Assembly (NCBI GenBank): GCA_043747835.1
Contig: JAYTOK010000113.1
Span: 1 to 64,000, forward strand
Direction of reading: 5' to 3'
Length of the DNA stretch: 64,000 bases
DNA from: CADEED01 sp043747835
GTDB lineage: Bacteria > Pseudomonadota > Gammaproteobacteria > Steroidobacterales > Steroidobacteraceae
Part shown: positions 42,826-51,231 of the stretch, one piece after another
Layout: every line of letters begins with the position of its first letter
Position numbering within the stretch: position 1 is the first letter of the stretch
Translations under genes and position numbers: made by a program
Notes under the pieces: generated by a model
Databases searched by the model: none
The model's input: only the letters and a program-made list of their open reading frames with translations
What the model was told of the DNA's origin: nothing

Positions 42826-44133
42826 TCACCGTGTGGATTTCTTCTTGGATTTGGTCGTGCGATCGAATTCCTCGCGCACCTTCGCGCGATCGACGTTCGC
42901 CTGTTCGGTCTCGGCCAAAGCCGGCGGTTCACCGGCGACGATGATCCGCGGCGTGAGGAAGATCACGAGTTCGGTCTTGTTGCGGCGGTACTGCCGGCTG
43001 CGGAACAACTCGCCGATGACCGGGATGTCGCCAATGCCCGGCACTTTCTCGAGCGACTTCGTCGATGATCCGTCGAACAGGCCGGAGATCACCAACGTTT
43101 GCCCCGCGCGCAGATTCACGTCGGTTTCCGTGCGGCGCGTGATGAAGGCCGGGATTGCGCCGACCGACAATTGGGGATCGACCGCCGAGAGTTCGGTCAG
43201 CACCGATGTCGTGACGACACCGGAGTCGGAAACGATCGGCTTCACCTCGAGCTTCACGCCGTAGGGCTTGAACTGCACCGTCACGTTGCCGAAGCCGTTG
43301 GCGAGAGGAATCGGCACTTCACCGCCCGCGAGGAACTTCGCCGACGATCCGCTCTTGCAGGTGAGCCGCGGCTCCGCGAGAAACGTCGCGTCGCCATTGT
43401 TCACGGCCGCATTGATGATCGAAGTGATCGTCGAGGTCAGGCCGAAATAGCTGGCGAACGGCGAGACGAGATTGCCGGTGGGCACACCCGGCAGCAAGCC
43501 GTTGCCGGGGCCGCCCGGTCCCAGCGCGCCGCTGCGATGGACATCGCCGACGATGCCGTAGTTGGGGCCGTCGACCTCGCGTGTGTTCCAGCGGATGCCG
43601 AGATCGCGCAGCGCTGTCTTGCGGAACTCGAGGATGCTGACGTCGATCGCCACCATGCGCTCGAGTCCGACCATCGAGATGAGGTTCACGATCTGCGGGT
43701 AACGCTTCGCGACCTCCTCGAGCCGCCGCGCCTGCTCGCCGGTCACGTCGTTGCCTTCGACCACGATCTTGTCGCCGACGATGCGTGCCGTGATGTTCTT
43801 CGACTCGCCGAGCATCGCGCGCACTTCGCCGAGCATGCGTCCCGCATCCGAGGAGACGACGGTGATCGAGTAGCTCGACTCCGTGCCGTCGCGCCGCCAG
43901 AGGTGCAGCGAGCTCTGACCCTCCTCGCTGGCCAGCACCAGGACCTGTCTTCCATCGAGCAGGCTGGCCTGGAGAACCTCGCCGTCACCAACCGCCATGC
44001 GGCGGACGCCGGGTTCGTTCAGGACTTTCGCTTCACCCCGGAACAGCGTGAGGTCGTGTGTCTGGATCTCGGCCGCCGTCAACGGCGCGCAGGCGGCGAG
44101 GAGGAGCATCGTCAATGTTTTTATTCTGGTCAT
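42826..44133 (-). CDS. cpaC: Tad pilus secretin RcpA/CpaC
   Basis: 435 residues. Outer-membrane channel of the Tad system. Signal peptide (TLTMLLLAACAPLTA-AE), N-terminal pilus-type domain (HDLTLFRGEAKVLN), BON-like segment (NITARIVGDKIVVEGND), then the secretin domain: AIDVSILEFRKTALRDLGIR, FLAEPRLTCKSGSSAKFLAG, GEVPIPLANG, TDVNLRAGQTLVISGLF, PVIGELFRSRQYRRNKTELV. It is the only outer-membrane pore in this gene unit, so it is also the obvious candidate route for the signal-peptide-bearing RHS toxins. Confidence 0.94.
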   Translation of the reverse strand: MTRIKTLTMLLLAACAPLTAAEIQTHDLTLFRGEAKVLNEPGVRRMAVGDGEVLQASLLDGRQVLVLASEEGQSSLHLWRRDGTESSYSITVVSSDAGRMLGEVRAMLGESKNITARIVGDKIVVEGNDVTGEQARRLEEVAKRYPQIVNLISMVGLERMVAIDVSILEFRKTALRDLGIRWNTREVDGPNYGIVGDVHRSGALGPGGPGNGLLPGVPTGNLVSPFASYFGLTSTITSIINAAVNNGDATFLAEPRLTCKSGSSAKFLAGGEVPIPLANGFGNVTVQFKPYGVKLEVKPIVSDSGVVTTSVLTELSAVDPQLSVGAIPAFITRRTETDVNLRAGQTLVISGLFDGSSTKSLEKVPGIGDIPVIGELFRSRQYRRNKTELVIFLTPRIIVAGEPPALAETEQANVDRAKVREEFDRTTKSKKKSTR

Positions 44134-44148
44134 GTTGTCTTCGTCGGT

Positions 44149-45144
44149 TCAGCGGACTTCCATGGGCGCGGGACTCGCGGCCTGGAGCAATTGGCGAACG
44201 GCCTCGGCGGCCTTGGTGTCCATCGCGGACGGCGGCGGCGCACCCGCGGGCGCGCCGCGCGGCGCCGGAGTGAACTGCTGGATCAGGTCGGGGATCGACA
44301 TCAGCTCGCGCTCGGCCTTACCACTGCGGCCGCCGACAATGATCTCGGCGTTCGGGCCGGCAGCGCGCGCGACGCGCCGCGCCGCGGGAGTGCCGAACAG
44401 ATCGCGGCTGTCCATCACGCCCGCCGTCAGCGGGGCCTGGTCCTCCGGCCCGCGCAACACCGCCGTCAGCGTGCCGGATTTCTGCGCGAGGATCAGGCGC
44501 TGCGCATCGCGCGGCGCCGCTTCGATCGTCACGGTCGAATACGAGCGGCTCACGCCGGGCTGGCCGTTGTCGCCGATGCTCGGGCGCACCTGACGGCCCG
44601 TCGCGAGCAACGTGACGTTCTGCATGAGCACCATCGTCGTCTCGGGCGACTGCGTGTAGCCGCTGCGCGGCGGGCGCGCGGTGAAGAACAGGTCGATACG
44701 GTCGCCGGGCTGCAGCAGGCCCGAGATCGAATTGACCTCGTCGACGGCCACCGTCATCGCGCGCACGCCGTCGCGCACCTTGTGCGCGAAGGTTGCCTCG
44801 TCGGCGCCTTCGAGAGTCCCACGCAGCAGGACCTCGCCCGCGCGCATGTCGACCGAGAGCCGCGCGCCTTCCACGTTCGCGAAGAGATCCGGCGTGACCG
44901 CCGAACCCGGAACATATTCGCGCGGTACCGGACGCACCGCCATGTTCTCAGGTCCCACATTCGTGCCGCGCTCGAGATCGCCTTTCGCGACGACGACGTC
45001 GACCATCTCGACTTGCGGGGCGAGCTTCGCGCGCTCGACCGCGATCGTCTGCGAGATGTAGCGGCTGGCCGCGAACACAGCGAGACCGCCGAACACGACG
45101 GCGCCGACGAGGATGACCCAGCTGCGATTGATATTGGCGAACAT
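44149..45144 (-). CDS. cpaB: Tad pilus assembly protein RcpC/CpaB
   Basis: 331 residues from ATG 45144 (GGGAG ribosome site). N-terminal membrane helix (WVILVGAVVFGGLAVFAA), SAF domain (VVVAKGDLERGTNVGPENM, MRAGEVLLRGTLEG) and the RcpC domain (RAMTVAVDEVNSISGLLQPGDRIDLFF). RcpC helps the secretin assemble and may bind peptidoglycan or carbohydrate. The C-terminal Pro/Ala-rich tail is long. Confidence 0.92.
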   Translation of the reverse strand: MFANINRSWVILVGAVVFGGLAVFAASRYISQTIAVERAKLAPQVEMVDVVVAKGDLERGTNVGPENMAVRPVPREYVPGSAVTPDLFANVEGARLSVDMRAGEVLLRGTLEGADEATFAHKVRDGVRAMTVAVDEVNSISGLLQPGDRIDLFFTARPPRSGYTQSPETTMVLMQNVTLLATGRQVRPSIGDNGQPGVSRSYSTVTIEAAPRDAQRLILAQKSGTLTAVLRGPEDQAPLTAGVMDSRDLFGTPAARRVARAAGPNAEIIVGGRSGKAERELMSIPDLIQQFTPAPRGAPAGAPPPSAMDTKAAEAVRQLLQAASPAPMEVR

Positions 45145-45167
45145 GGAATTCTCCCGGGAAAAGGCGA

Positions 45168-45338
45168 TCAGGGAAGCGACATCGCGTGACTGAAGCGCTG
45201 ATATGCCGTCTTCATCGCGTCGAAGAATCTTTCGATGGGGCTCGGGTTGCCGTTGATGAGCAGCACGAGCATCAGCACGCCGATGACCAGGTACTCGACA
45301 GTGCTCTGGCCACGGGTCTTTTTCTTGATGGATGTCAT
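45168..45338 (-). CDS. Small TadE/Flp-like pseudopilin, 56 residues
   Basis: Reads MTSIKKKTRGQSTVEYLVIG followed by VLMLVLLINGN and a short amphipathic tail. The RG-QSTVEY leader is a class III prepilin cleavage site (Gly before the cut, Glu-Tyr at +5/+6) with a membrane helix after it. Probably a minor pilin. The start overlaps the preceding stop by ATGA. Confidence 0.75.
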   Translation of the reverse strand: MTSIKKKTRGQSTVEYLVIGVLMLVLLINGNPSPIERFFDAMKTAYQRFSHAMSLP

Positions 45339-46054
45339 GGCAGTCGATCCAGTGCGGAAATGCGGTTGACGACCATCGCGGTGCCGCCCGCTTCGGGGCG
45401 CAGCGACACGACGATTTCCTCCCGGCTCCGGGAATAGACGGCGGCGAACGCGCCGTCGGCGGACCAGTTGCGCGCGGGAAAAGGTTGTTTGGCGAAGCCG
45501 AGCTCGCGCAGGCGCTGCGCAAGATTCGCGGCCACGGCGTCGACGGGCGCGCGCATCATCCCGACGGCCATCTGGCTGCGGCGATCGTCGTCGAACGAAT
45601 CGACGTGCTGGTACAGCTCGGCCTCGCTCGGGAAGCCCGGTGGCAGCGTGACCGCGCGCTGCGCGCCCTCGATGAAACGCGGCGCGGCGGACCAGGTTGC
45701 GATCGTGCGTCCCGACTCCGTGGGAGCGAGCTGCAGCGTGATCCAGAAGCCGCCCGAGCGCCCGGCGAGCGTCGCACGCGGATCGTTCGCGCGAGCGGGG
45801 CCGCGAACGAGTTCGCCCTCGATCGTCGAGCGGAAGGCGCGCGTGAGAATTTCCGGCGTCGACGCGGTCTCGTAACGGTAGATCTTCATCGGCATGCCGT
45901 TGACGGCCATCGATTCGCCCGGCGATTCGAGCGTGGCGTCCCGCGGCAGCAACGGCTTCGGCCACGTGAGTTCCTGCGCGAACACAGGCGCGGCCATCGC
46001 GACGAGCATGAGCGCGAGCGCGAGCGAACCTGCGATGCGCGGCACGCGGTTCAT
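45335..46054 (-). CDS. Secreted Tad-operon protein of unknown function
   Basis: 239 residues from ATG 46054. Signal peptide (AGSLALALMLVAMAAPVFA-QE). The mature part looks like a globular alpha/beta periplasmic protein (KIYRYETASTPEILTRAFR, GGFWITLQLAPTESGRTIAT, VAANLAQRLRELGFAKQPFP). No family recognised. It is coupled by four-base overlaps to a TadE-like gene before it and a small pseudopilin after it, so it is probably an accessory assembly or alignment factor. Confidence 0.7.
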   Translation of the reverse strand: MNRVPRIAGSLALALMLVAMAAPVFAQELTWPKPLLPRDATLESPGESMAVNGMPMKIYRYETASTPEILTRAFRSTIEGELVRGPARANDPRATLAGRSGGFWITLQLAPTESGRTIATWSAAPRFIEGAQRAVTLPPGFPSEAELYQHVDSFDDDRRSQMAVGMMRAPVDAVAANLAQRLRELGFAKQPFPARNWSADGAFAAVYSRSREEIVVSLRPEAGGTAMVVNRISALDRLP

Positions 46055-46899
46055 GGCGCATTCTCCAGGCGCGGAAATCCGACCGGGTCGCTGATCGGAA
46101 CGTCGTCCGAGAATTCGGCGTCGAAGAATCGGTGGAAGTCGAAATCGCCGATTGGCGCGTTCTCGAAGGTCGCGAGCGGCGTCATCAGCAGGATCACGGC
46201 CCGGTAGCCGGTGTCCAGCGCCGGGAACGGGCCGTAGCACAGCGATTGTTCCGAGGCGCGGCCCGTGACGGTGTTGCTGTTGGGCCGGCAGTTGTCGCCG
46301 CCCCCGCCCGGACCGTTCGCGTCCCATGCGTTGGTGAGGATCGCGGTGTGGAACTGCATCGTGAGCGCGAGGGAATCGAGCTGGTTCAGGAAAGTCTGGC
46401 CGCCGTTCTGACGCGACAGCGACACCTGCACTCGCGCATCGAAGGCGCCACGACGCAGATCGAGACCGAAACCGTCCGGACCGATGTTGCCGATGTTCGC
46501 CGCGGAGGCGACACCCGGACTGATGTTGCGCGCGTCGGTGCGGATGCCGACATCGCTGTATCGCTCGAGCAGCGGGCGGCCCGCGCGATCCGTGTACAGC
46601 GGGTTGCCGTCACCGATGGCGAGCGCGTCGGCGGGCGGCCGGTCGTTCGACAGCACCGGCTCCCCGTTGCCGGCGAAGAAGCGCGTGCGGATCTCGTCCG
46701 CCAGCGCCGGGTTCGAATTGAGCGACGCGCAGTCCTGGTAGCGCACCGTGCACTCGAACGCGAGCTTGCGCGAAGCGGCGATCGAGGATTGTTTGATGTC
46801 GTGATACTTGCCGAGCAGCGGCAACAGGATGAACAGCGGCACGATGACCAGCGCCGCCACCATGAACTCCACCAGCGCCTGACCGGACTGGCGCTTCAT
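46051..46899 (-). CDS. TadE-like pseudopilin
   Basis: 282 residues from ATG 46899. MKRQSGQALVEFMVAALVIV begins with a class III leader (SG-QALVEF) and one membrane helix; the remainder is periplasmic with Cys residues near 50 and in DNCRPNSN. This is the TadE/TadF layout (minor pilins that prime assembly). Linked to both neighbours by ATGA overlaps. Confidence 0.82.
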   Translation of the reverse strand: MKRQSGQALVEFMVAALVIVPLFILLPLLGKYHDIKQSSIAASRKLAFECTVRYQDCASLNSNPALADEIRTRFFAGNGEPVLSNDRPPADALAIGDGNPLYTDRAGRPLLERYSDVGIRTDARNISPGVASAANIGNIGPDGFGLDLRRGAFDARVQVSLSRQNGGQTFLNQLDSLALTMQFHTAILTNAWDANGPGGGGDNCRPNSNTVTGRASEQSLCYGPFPALDTGYRAVILLMTPLATFENAPIGDFDFHRFFDAEFSDDVPISDPVGFPRLENAP

Positions 46900-47648
46900 G
46901 GCACCACCCATTCTGACTTGTTGGCGGCGACTCGCTCGAGCGACGTCGTTCGACCAGCCTGCATGCCGCCCTGCGCGTTGGGGAAACGCTTGTCGATCGG
47001 CAGCATCACCTGACTCGACTTGCATTCGCGCAGCTGTTCGAGCGTGCACGACGAACTCCTCATCGGCGCCGTGATCGCACGCAGGCAGGTGCCGTACGGC
47101 GAATCCTCGCGCAGCAACTCGGTCGCGGGATTCTGCACGGTGAGGCTCGGCAGGTTGGGTAGTTCGCCCGGGCCCGAGCCGAGGCGGATGCGGCTGCCGT
47201 ATTGCTCGCCCGTCGCGGCGCTGCGCAACGTCTCGCCCTTCCGCGTCATCGCTGACACTTTGACGTTGCCAAGCACCCGCTCTACGACAGTCGTGCGTTC
47301 GAGGCGGGCGATGACGCAACCGCGCGCGGCGTCGGGCTCTTCGTCATACGCCCAGTCGGCGCTTTCCTGCACGACGAAATAGTCCCCGCGATCGTATTCG
47401 AGCCGGACCGAGATCGAGCGCGTCGGATATTTCGGCGGACCCTCGGCCGACGTGCCTTCGAAGCAGATGTTCTGGGCATTCACCGACGCGGTATCGGCCG
47501 CCGTTTCCTCGTACCGCTGCACGAAGCGGTCGACGCAGTTCCCGGGTGCCGTATCCGCGCCGGCCGGCGGCGCGGAAGCCTGCGTCGGCGCGTCGTCGGA
47601 GCAGGCGGTCAACGCCGCGAGTGCGAGCATGAGGGCCGCTTTCCTCAC
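46896..47648 (-). CDS. Lipoprotein of the Tad operon, unknown function
   Basis: 250 residues from a GTG at 47648 that overlaps the TadG-like stop (GTGA). MRKAALMLALAALTAC is a lipoprotein signal with Cys16. The mature part holds several Cys residues (NCVDRF, NICFEG, RGCVIARL, TCLRAI, SSCTLEQLRECK), likely disulfides. No domain recognised. Could be a pilot or alignment lipoprotein of the Tad system. Confidence 0.7.
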   Translation of the reverse strand: MRKAALMLALAALTACSDDAPTQASAPPAGADTAPGNCVDRFVQRYEETAADTASVNAQNICFEGTSAEGPPKYPTRSISVRLEYDRGDYFVVQESADWAYDEEPDAARGCVIARLERTTVVERVLGNVKVSAMTRKGETLRSAATGEQYGSRIRLGSGPGELPNLPSLTVQNPATELLREDSPYGTCLRAITAPMRSSSCTLEQLRECKSSQVMLPIDKRFPNAQGGMQAGRTTSLERVAANKSEWVVP

Positions 47649-48964
47649 AAGGCCCTCGCGGCGAGGCGCTGTGCGGTCGTCGGCTCGATGAGCCGGGCCT
47701 GCCAATAGGGATTGAACAGGCTCGGGAGTTCGACGCGCCCGACACGCTGCACAGTGACGGGGCGGCTGAAGTAGACCTCCGCCGCGCCGACGCTCGCCAC
47801 GCGATTTCGCGAGTAGTCCTCGGTCATGCGCAGTCGGCCCACGCCGACGTTGAGCTGGTTCGCCGTGCGGATGTTGGCGCCGGGTAGCGAGACGGTGACG
47901 GCCACGCCACGGCGCGGATTGCGCACGTTCGGGTCGCCGTTCGTGAGATTGCGGTAGTCGAGGTCGCGGAATGGCTGAATGCCGATGTAGTTGGACACCG
48001 TGTAGTCGTTGTCGCGCGAGAGATCGAAGGCGTCGTCGTTGTCGCGCGTGCGCGGCGGCGGCGGATTCGACTGCCCATCCGCGTTGCGATCCGCCCAGGA
48101 CATCGGTTCCTCCGTCTCGCGGCAGCGGCCCCTGCGCAGCGAATAGCGCCACTCGGACAGATTGTCGATCGCTTCCCAGCGATCGAGGGAATTCGAGAGA
48201 ACCGTGGCGCCGCGCTTGCGGTAGATGTAGCCGAACGCGAGCACGGGCGGGATGCAGATGCCGAGCTGCAGATTCCAGTTGCGCCCGCGCGAGTAGGGAT
48301 CGAGCTGGCGCCGCACGATGTTGGCGAGCCGGTTGCGGTCGTCGCCCGTGTAGCGACGCGTGAATCCCTCGAAATTGTCCGGCATCACGGTCGAGCGGAA
48401 ATTTCGATCGTTCATCGCGACGACCTGGTCGACCACGTTGTCGAGCAGCGCAAAATTGGCCGCGGTGTGCATCGTCGTCTGGCTGAGCGACAACAGGCGG
48501 TTCACGGCCTGGCTGCGCGTCGTGATCTCGGCATCGATCACGGCCGTCATCGCCTGGTCCGCATACTCGAGCGCGTACTGGATCGCGGAGAAAATCGATG
48601 TCCAGTACGGAATGATCTGCGCGATCGTCGCGAGGTGCGCGTTGCAGGTCGTGCCGCCATCGCCGGCCTGCATGGCGAAGCAGGCCGCGAGGTTCTTGTT
48701 GAACTGCAGCTCGGACGCGAGCGTGAGCGTCTGCGCGATCGCGACCTCGTTCGCGATCATCGCGCGATTCGAGTACGCGTCGTAGTTGAGAACACGCGCG
48801 CGCCACAGCGCGGCGCTATACGCCGCGGCGTCGGCCGTGTTCGTCACACGTTGTTTGTCGGCGGAGACCTGGCCCGTGCTGAACAGGAAAAACAGCGAGA
48901 TCGTCCCCATGAAGAGGACGAACAGCCCCAGCACGAGAGCCTGTCCGCGCTGTGCGCGTGGCAT
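47645..48964 (-). CDS. tadG: TadG-like Flp pilus assembly protein
   Basis: 439 residues from ATG 48964, which has GGGAG five bases upstream; an in-frame TTG four codons earlier is less likely. The N-terminal Tad domain is seen: RGQALVLGLFVLFMGTISLF, then QRVTNTADAAAYSAALWRAR, LNYDAYSNRAMIANEVAIAQ. Long periplasmic region after one membrane helix; no von Willebrand MIDAS (DxSxS) motif visible, so it is the short TadG-like type. Follows the pilin gene, separated by a stem-loop. Confidence 0.82.
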   Translation of the reverse strand: MPRAQRGQALVLGLFVLFMGTISLFFLFSTGQVSADKQRVTNTADAAAYSAALWRARVLNYDAYSNRAMIANEVAIAQTLTLASELQFNKNLAACFAMQAGDGGTTCNAHLATIAQIIPYWTSIFSAIQYALEYADQAMTAVIDAEITTRSQAVNRLLSLSQTTMHTAANFALLDNVVDQVVAMNDRNFRSTVMPDNFEGFTRRYTGDDRNRLANIVRRQLDPYSRGRNWNLQLGICIPPVLAFGYIYRKRGATVLSNSLDRWEAIDNLSEWRYSLRRGRCRETEEPMSWADRNADGQSNPPPPRTRDNDDAFDLSRDNDYTVSNYIGIQPFRDLDYRNLTNGDPNVRNPRRGVAVTVSLPGANIRTANQLNVGVGRLRMTEDYSRNRVASVGAAEVYFSRPVTVQRVGRVELPSLFNPYWQARLIEPTTAQRLAARAL

Positions 48965-48982
48965 GGAGACTCCCAAGCATGG

Positions 48983-49011
48983 CCGGCTGGCCGCGATACC
49001 GCGGCCGCCGG
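48983..49011 (-). promoter_or_regulatory. Stem-loop between flp and the rest of the Tad operon
   Basis: GGCCGCG (48989-48995) pairs with CGCGGCC (49000-49006) around ATAC, extended by CCGGC/GCCGG with a one-base bulge. It lies 31 bases downstream of the pilin stop and has no T tract. It probably acts as a partial terminator or an mRNA-end stabiliser so that pilin is made in excess over the machinery. Confidence 0.55.
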
Positions 49012-49041
49012 TCGTTCAAACGCTAGACGCTGGACTTTCGA

Positions 49042-49311
49042 TCAGGGACGGTTGCTGTCGTCGTAGTTCGCCAGGCCCTTGTTGACGTCGGCGTTGGTTT
49101 GCGCGGTCGACGCAGCGGTGCCGGCGTTACCAATCGCCGTCGTGGCATCGACACCAGCGACTTCCTGCGCGAGACCCGCGGTCTGATTGCGCACGGTGCG
49201 GCCAAAGAGGCTGTAGACGCCGATCGCGGCGACCGCGATCAGGGCGACGATGATGACGTACTCGGTCATGCCCTGGCCGCGCTGCTTCCGTGTATTCCCT
49301 TGCGTTTTCAT
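49042..49311 (-). CDS. flp: Flp family type IVb pilin
   Basis: 89 residues. Leader MKTQGNTRKQRG is followed by QGMTEYVIIVALIAVAAIGV, the Flp signature (cut after Gly, Glu5-Tyr6, hydrophobic helix); the mature part is about 77 residues with an Ala/Asn/Thr-rich surface tail. It is the structural subunit of the Tad pilus used for surface attachment. The ribosome site GGGGAG is six bases upstream. First gene of the minus-strand unit; the prepilin peptidase (TadV) needed to process it is not in the window. Confidence 0.94.
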   Translation of the reverse strand: MKTQGNTRKQRGQGMTEYVIIVALIAVAAIGVYSLFGRTVRNQTAGLAQEVAGVDATTAIGNAGTAASTAQTNADVNKGLANYDDSNRP

Positions 49312-49489
49312 CTTTCGCTCCCCAATGCCGTTTAGTAGTTAGGCGATACGGTCTTCACGACCTCCCGAATACGCTAGCATGACTTTCGTGAAATTTGCGA
49401 CGTGTTCAACAGTTGTTGAGTTTTGTCGGCAAGCGCCGACAGTTATGCGTTCGTTATTGCTCCAATAATTTATTTCGCATTTGCCTGTC
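49312..49489. promoter_or_regulatory. Divergent promoter region of flp/Tad-RHS unit and the Lnt-like gene
   Basis: AT-rich 178-base gap, the only sizeable one beside the 28-kb unit. It contains a perfect hairpin TGTCGGC-AAGC-GCCGACA (49424-49441) and a small palindrome CAACAGTTGTTG, either of which may be a regulator site. I cannot define the -35/-10 elements with confidence. It must carry the main promoter of the pilus genes. Confidence 0.5.
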
Positions 49490-51046
49490 ATGAAGTTAGC
49501 TCACGTGTCACGAGCCTTTCCGATCCTCGCGCTTGTGCTCGGCATTGCGCACGGTTGGGGTGCGAACGCGCCCTCCTCGTGGTGGCTGCAGCTCGCGTCG
49601 ATGACGTTGTCGATCGCCATGATCTTTCTTGCGGCCCGGAACAAACTAGTCGCCGTAAGCATCTTGAGCGCGCTGGTTTTTTTCGCGGCGAGCGCGGCAA
49701 CGGCGCACGCGTGGCTGTTCGATGCGCTCGCGCGCGTGATGGCGCTCGGCTGGCCGCTCACGACGATCGTTTTCGGTGCGCTCGTATTGCTGCTGTGCGT
49801 GCTGCCGGCGATCGGTCTCGCGCTCGCCGGCCTCGTGTTCATGAAATCGTCGCGCGCCGCATTCGCGCCGCTCGTGTTCGCGGCCGGCGTACCGCTCGCC
49901 GAGATCACGACGAACTTCCTCGTCGGATTCGCTTGGACCTCAGCGGGTTACGCGCCGCTCGGAACGCCGTTGGCGGCGCTCTATCCGTGGATCGGCGTGT
50001 ATGGAATTGCCGCGCTGGTCAGTCTCATCGCCGCCATGACCGGCGCGGCGATTGCCGCAAGAGTCGAGTTCCACACCGCAGCATCGGAAAATAATCCCGC
50101 ACCGTCGTGGGGCGCGGGCCCCTTGGCGCTCGCCGTTGCCGCGGTTGTCGTCGCCCAGCTCGCTAACTATCGGGATCTCACTTCGCCCGCCAGCGCTGCG
50201 TTGCATGTGCGGCTCGTGCAGCCAGTGGTCGACCAGCTCGAGAAATTCGACGGTCTGCGAATGCGCGCGCTCGCGGAACAACTGGCGTCGCTGGCGCGGG
50301 ATTCCGGGGCGCAGCTCATCGTCGCGCCCGAAACTTCGTTCCCGCATTTGTGGTCGGCGCTGCCGAGCGACGTCGCCGACACGCTTCTGCAAGCGGTTAC
50401 ATCCGGCGACCAGGTGTTTCTCGTCGGCATGTTCGACGTGAATCCCGAGACCGGCGGTCTGCTCAACGTTTCCAGCGCGCTGCGTTTGAGTTCGAAACAT
50501 TCCGCACCCCAGCGATACACGAAACGGCGACTCGTACCGGTCGCCGAGCGGGAGGCGGCCGGCCTCCGCTGGCTCAGCGATGCACTCGCGTTGCGCTATC
50601 CGGCGCGCACGATCGTGGACGAAGCGCCGGTCGTGTTCGAGGTCGGCGGGATCGGCGTGCGCACGGCAATCTGTCTCGACCTGGCGTTCGGCGCCGACTT
50701 CTCGGAGACGGCGGGTGCGACCGGTGTCATCGTGAGCCAATCGAACCTCGCCGCGCTTCCCGGGGAGCGTGTTCGCGCGCAGTTCACGACGATCGCGCGC
50801 GTGCGCGCGCTCGAGCAGGGAAAACCGCTGTTGCTGGTTGCGAATGACGGACCGACCGCGGTGATCGATGCGCGGGGAAAGATCCGGGCATCGTTGCCGT
50901 ACGGAAAGCCGGGTGCGTTGTCGCACGAGATCGTGCCGCGCAACGGCGCGACGCCGTATGCGATGTTAGGCGAATCGCTGTGGCTCGCGGCGCTGGTGCT
51001 TGGGGCCTTGGCGATCTTCCTGCGTCGGGGTCCATCGGCTGGGTAG
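49490..51046 (+). CDS. Apolipoprotein N-acyltransferase-like (nitrilase-superfamily) membrane protein
   Basis: 518 residues from ATG 49490. The N-terminal 220 residues hold several membrane helices (FPILALVLGIAH, LAVAAVVVAQL) and the C-terminal part is a nitrilase domain with Glu about 281 (VAPETSFPHLW), Lys about 345 (RYTKRRLVPVAE) and Cys about 395 (AICLDLAFG), spaced as in Lnt (E267/K335/C387 of E. coli). Lnt adds the third acyl chain to lipoproteins. The Cys context (ICLD rather than ICYE) and the location away from ybeX/ybeZ suggest a paralogue. Its neighbours include at least three lipoproteins of the Tad-RHS unit, so a dedicated role is possible but unproven. Confidence 0.78.
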   Translation: MKLAHVSRAFPILALVLGIAHGWGANAPSSWWLQLASMTLSIAMIFLAARNKLVAVSILSALVFFAASAATAHAWLFDALARVMALGWPLTTIVFGALVLLLCVLPAIGLALAGLVFMKSSRAAFAPLVFAAGVPLAEITTNFLVGFAWTSAGYAPLGTPLAALYPWIGVYGIAALVSLIAAMTGAAIAARVEFHTAASENNPAPSWGAGPLALAVAAVVVAQLANYRDLTSPASAALHVRLVQPVVDQLEKFDGLRMRALAEQLASLARDSGAQLIVAPETSFPHLWSALPSDVADTLLQAVTSGDQVFLVGMFDVNPETGGLLNVSSALRLSSKHSAPQRYTKRRLVPVAEREAAGLRWLSDALALRYPARTIVDEAPVVFEVGGIGVRTAICLDLAFGADFSETAGATGVIVSQSNLAALPGERVRAQFTTIARVRALEQGKPLLLVANDGPTAVIDARGKIRASLPYGKPGALSHEIVPRNGATPYAMLGESLWLAALVLGALAIFLRRGPSAG

Positions 51047-51231
51047 CCGCGCGGTACTCCACCGCTGCCTTCTGTCATGAAGTCGCGATCGGTGACGCGG
51101 CACGGCGGCGGCCGAAGAATGCCGCGGAATCTTCATGCTAGGCCGCGCGGTTGCTAGCTAGATTGCCCGGGAACGATGTGGTTTGATGCGCTCCAGCATC
51201 CTTCTTCCGGGATGCCATGGGAGCAATAGAG
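51047..51231. other. Intergenic gap, no recognisable feature
   Basis: 185 bases between two plus-strand genes. It presumably holds the promoter of the NHL-repeat gene; I see no clear hexamers, terminator or small gene. Confidence 0.3.

Noticed and set aside
43099..45189. 696-codon plus-strand frame opposite cpaC/cpaB
   Set aside because: Antisense shadow of two well-supported Tad genes.
21144..49311. Type VI secretion locus
   Set aside because: RHS and Tle1-type effectors suggested it, but no Hcp, VgrG, PAAR, Tss or ClpV gene and no PAAR motif in the RHS N-termini is present.
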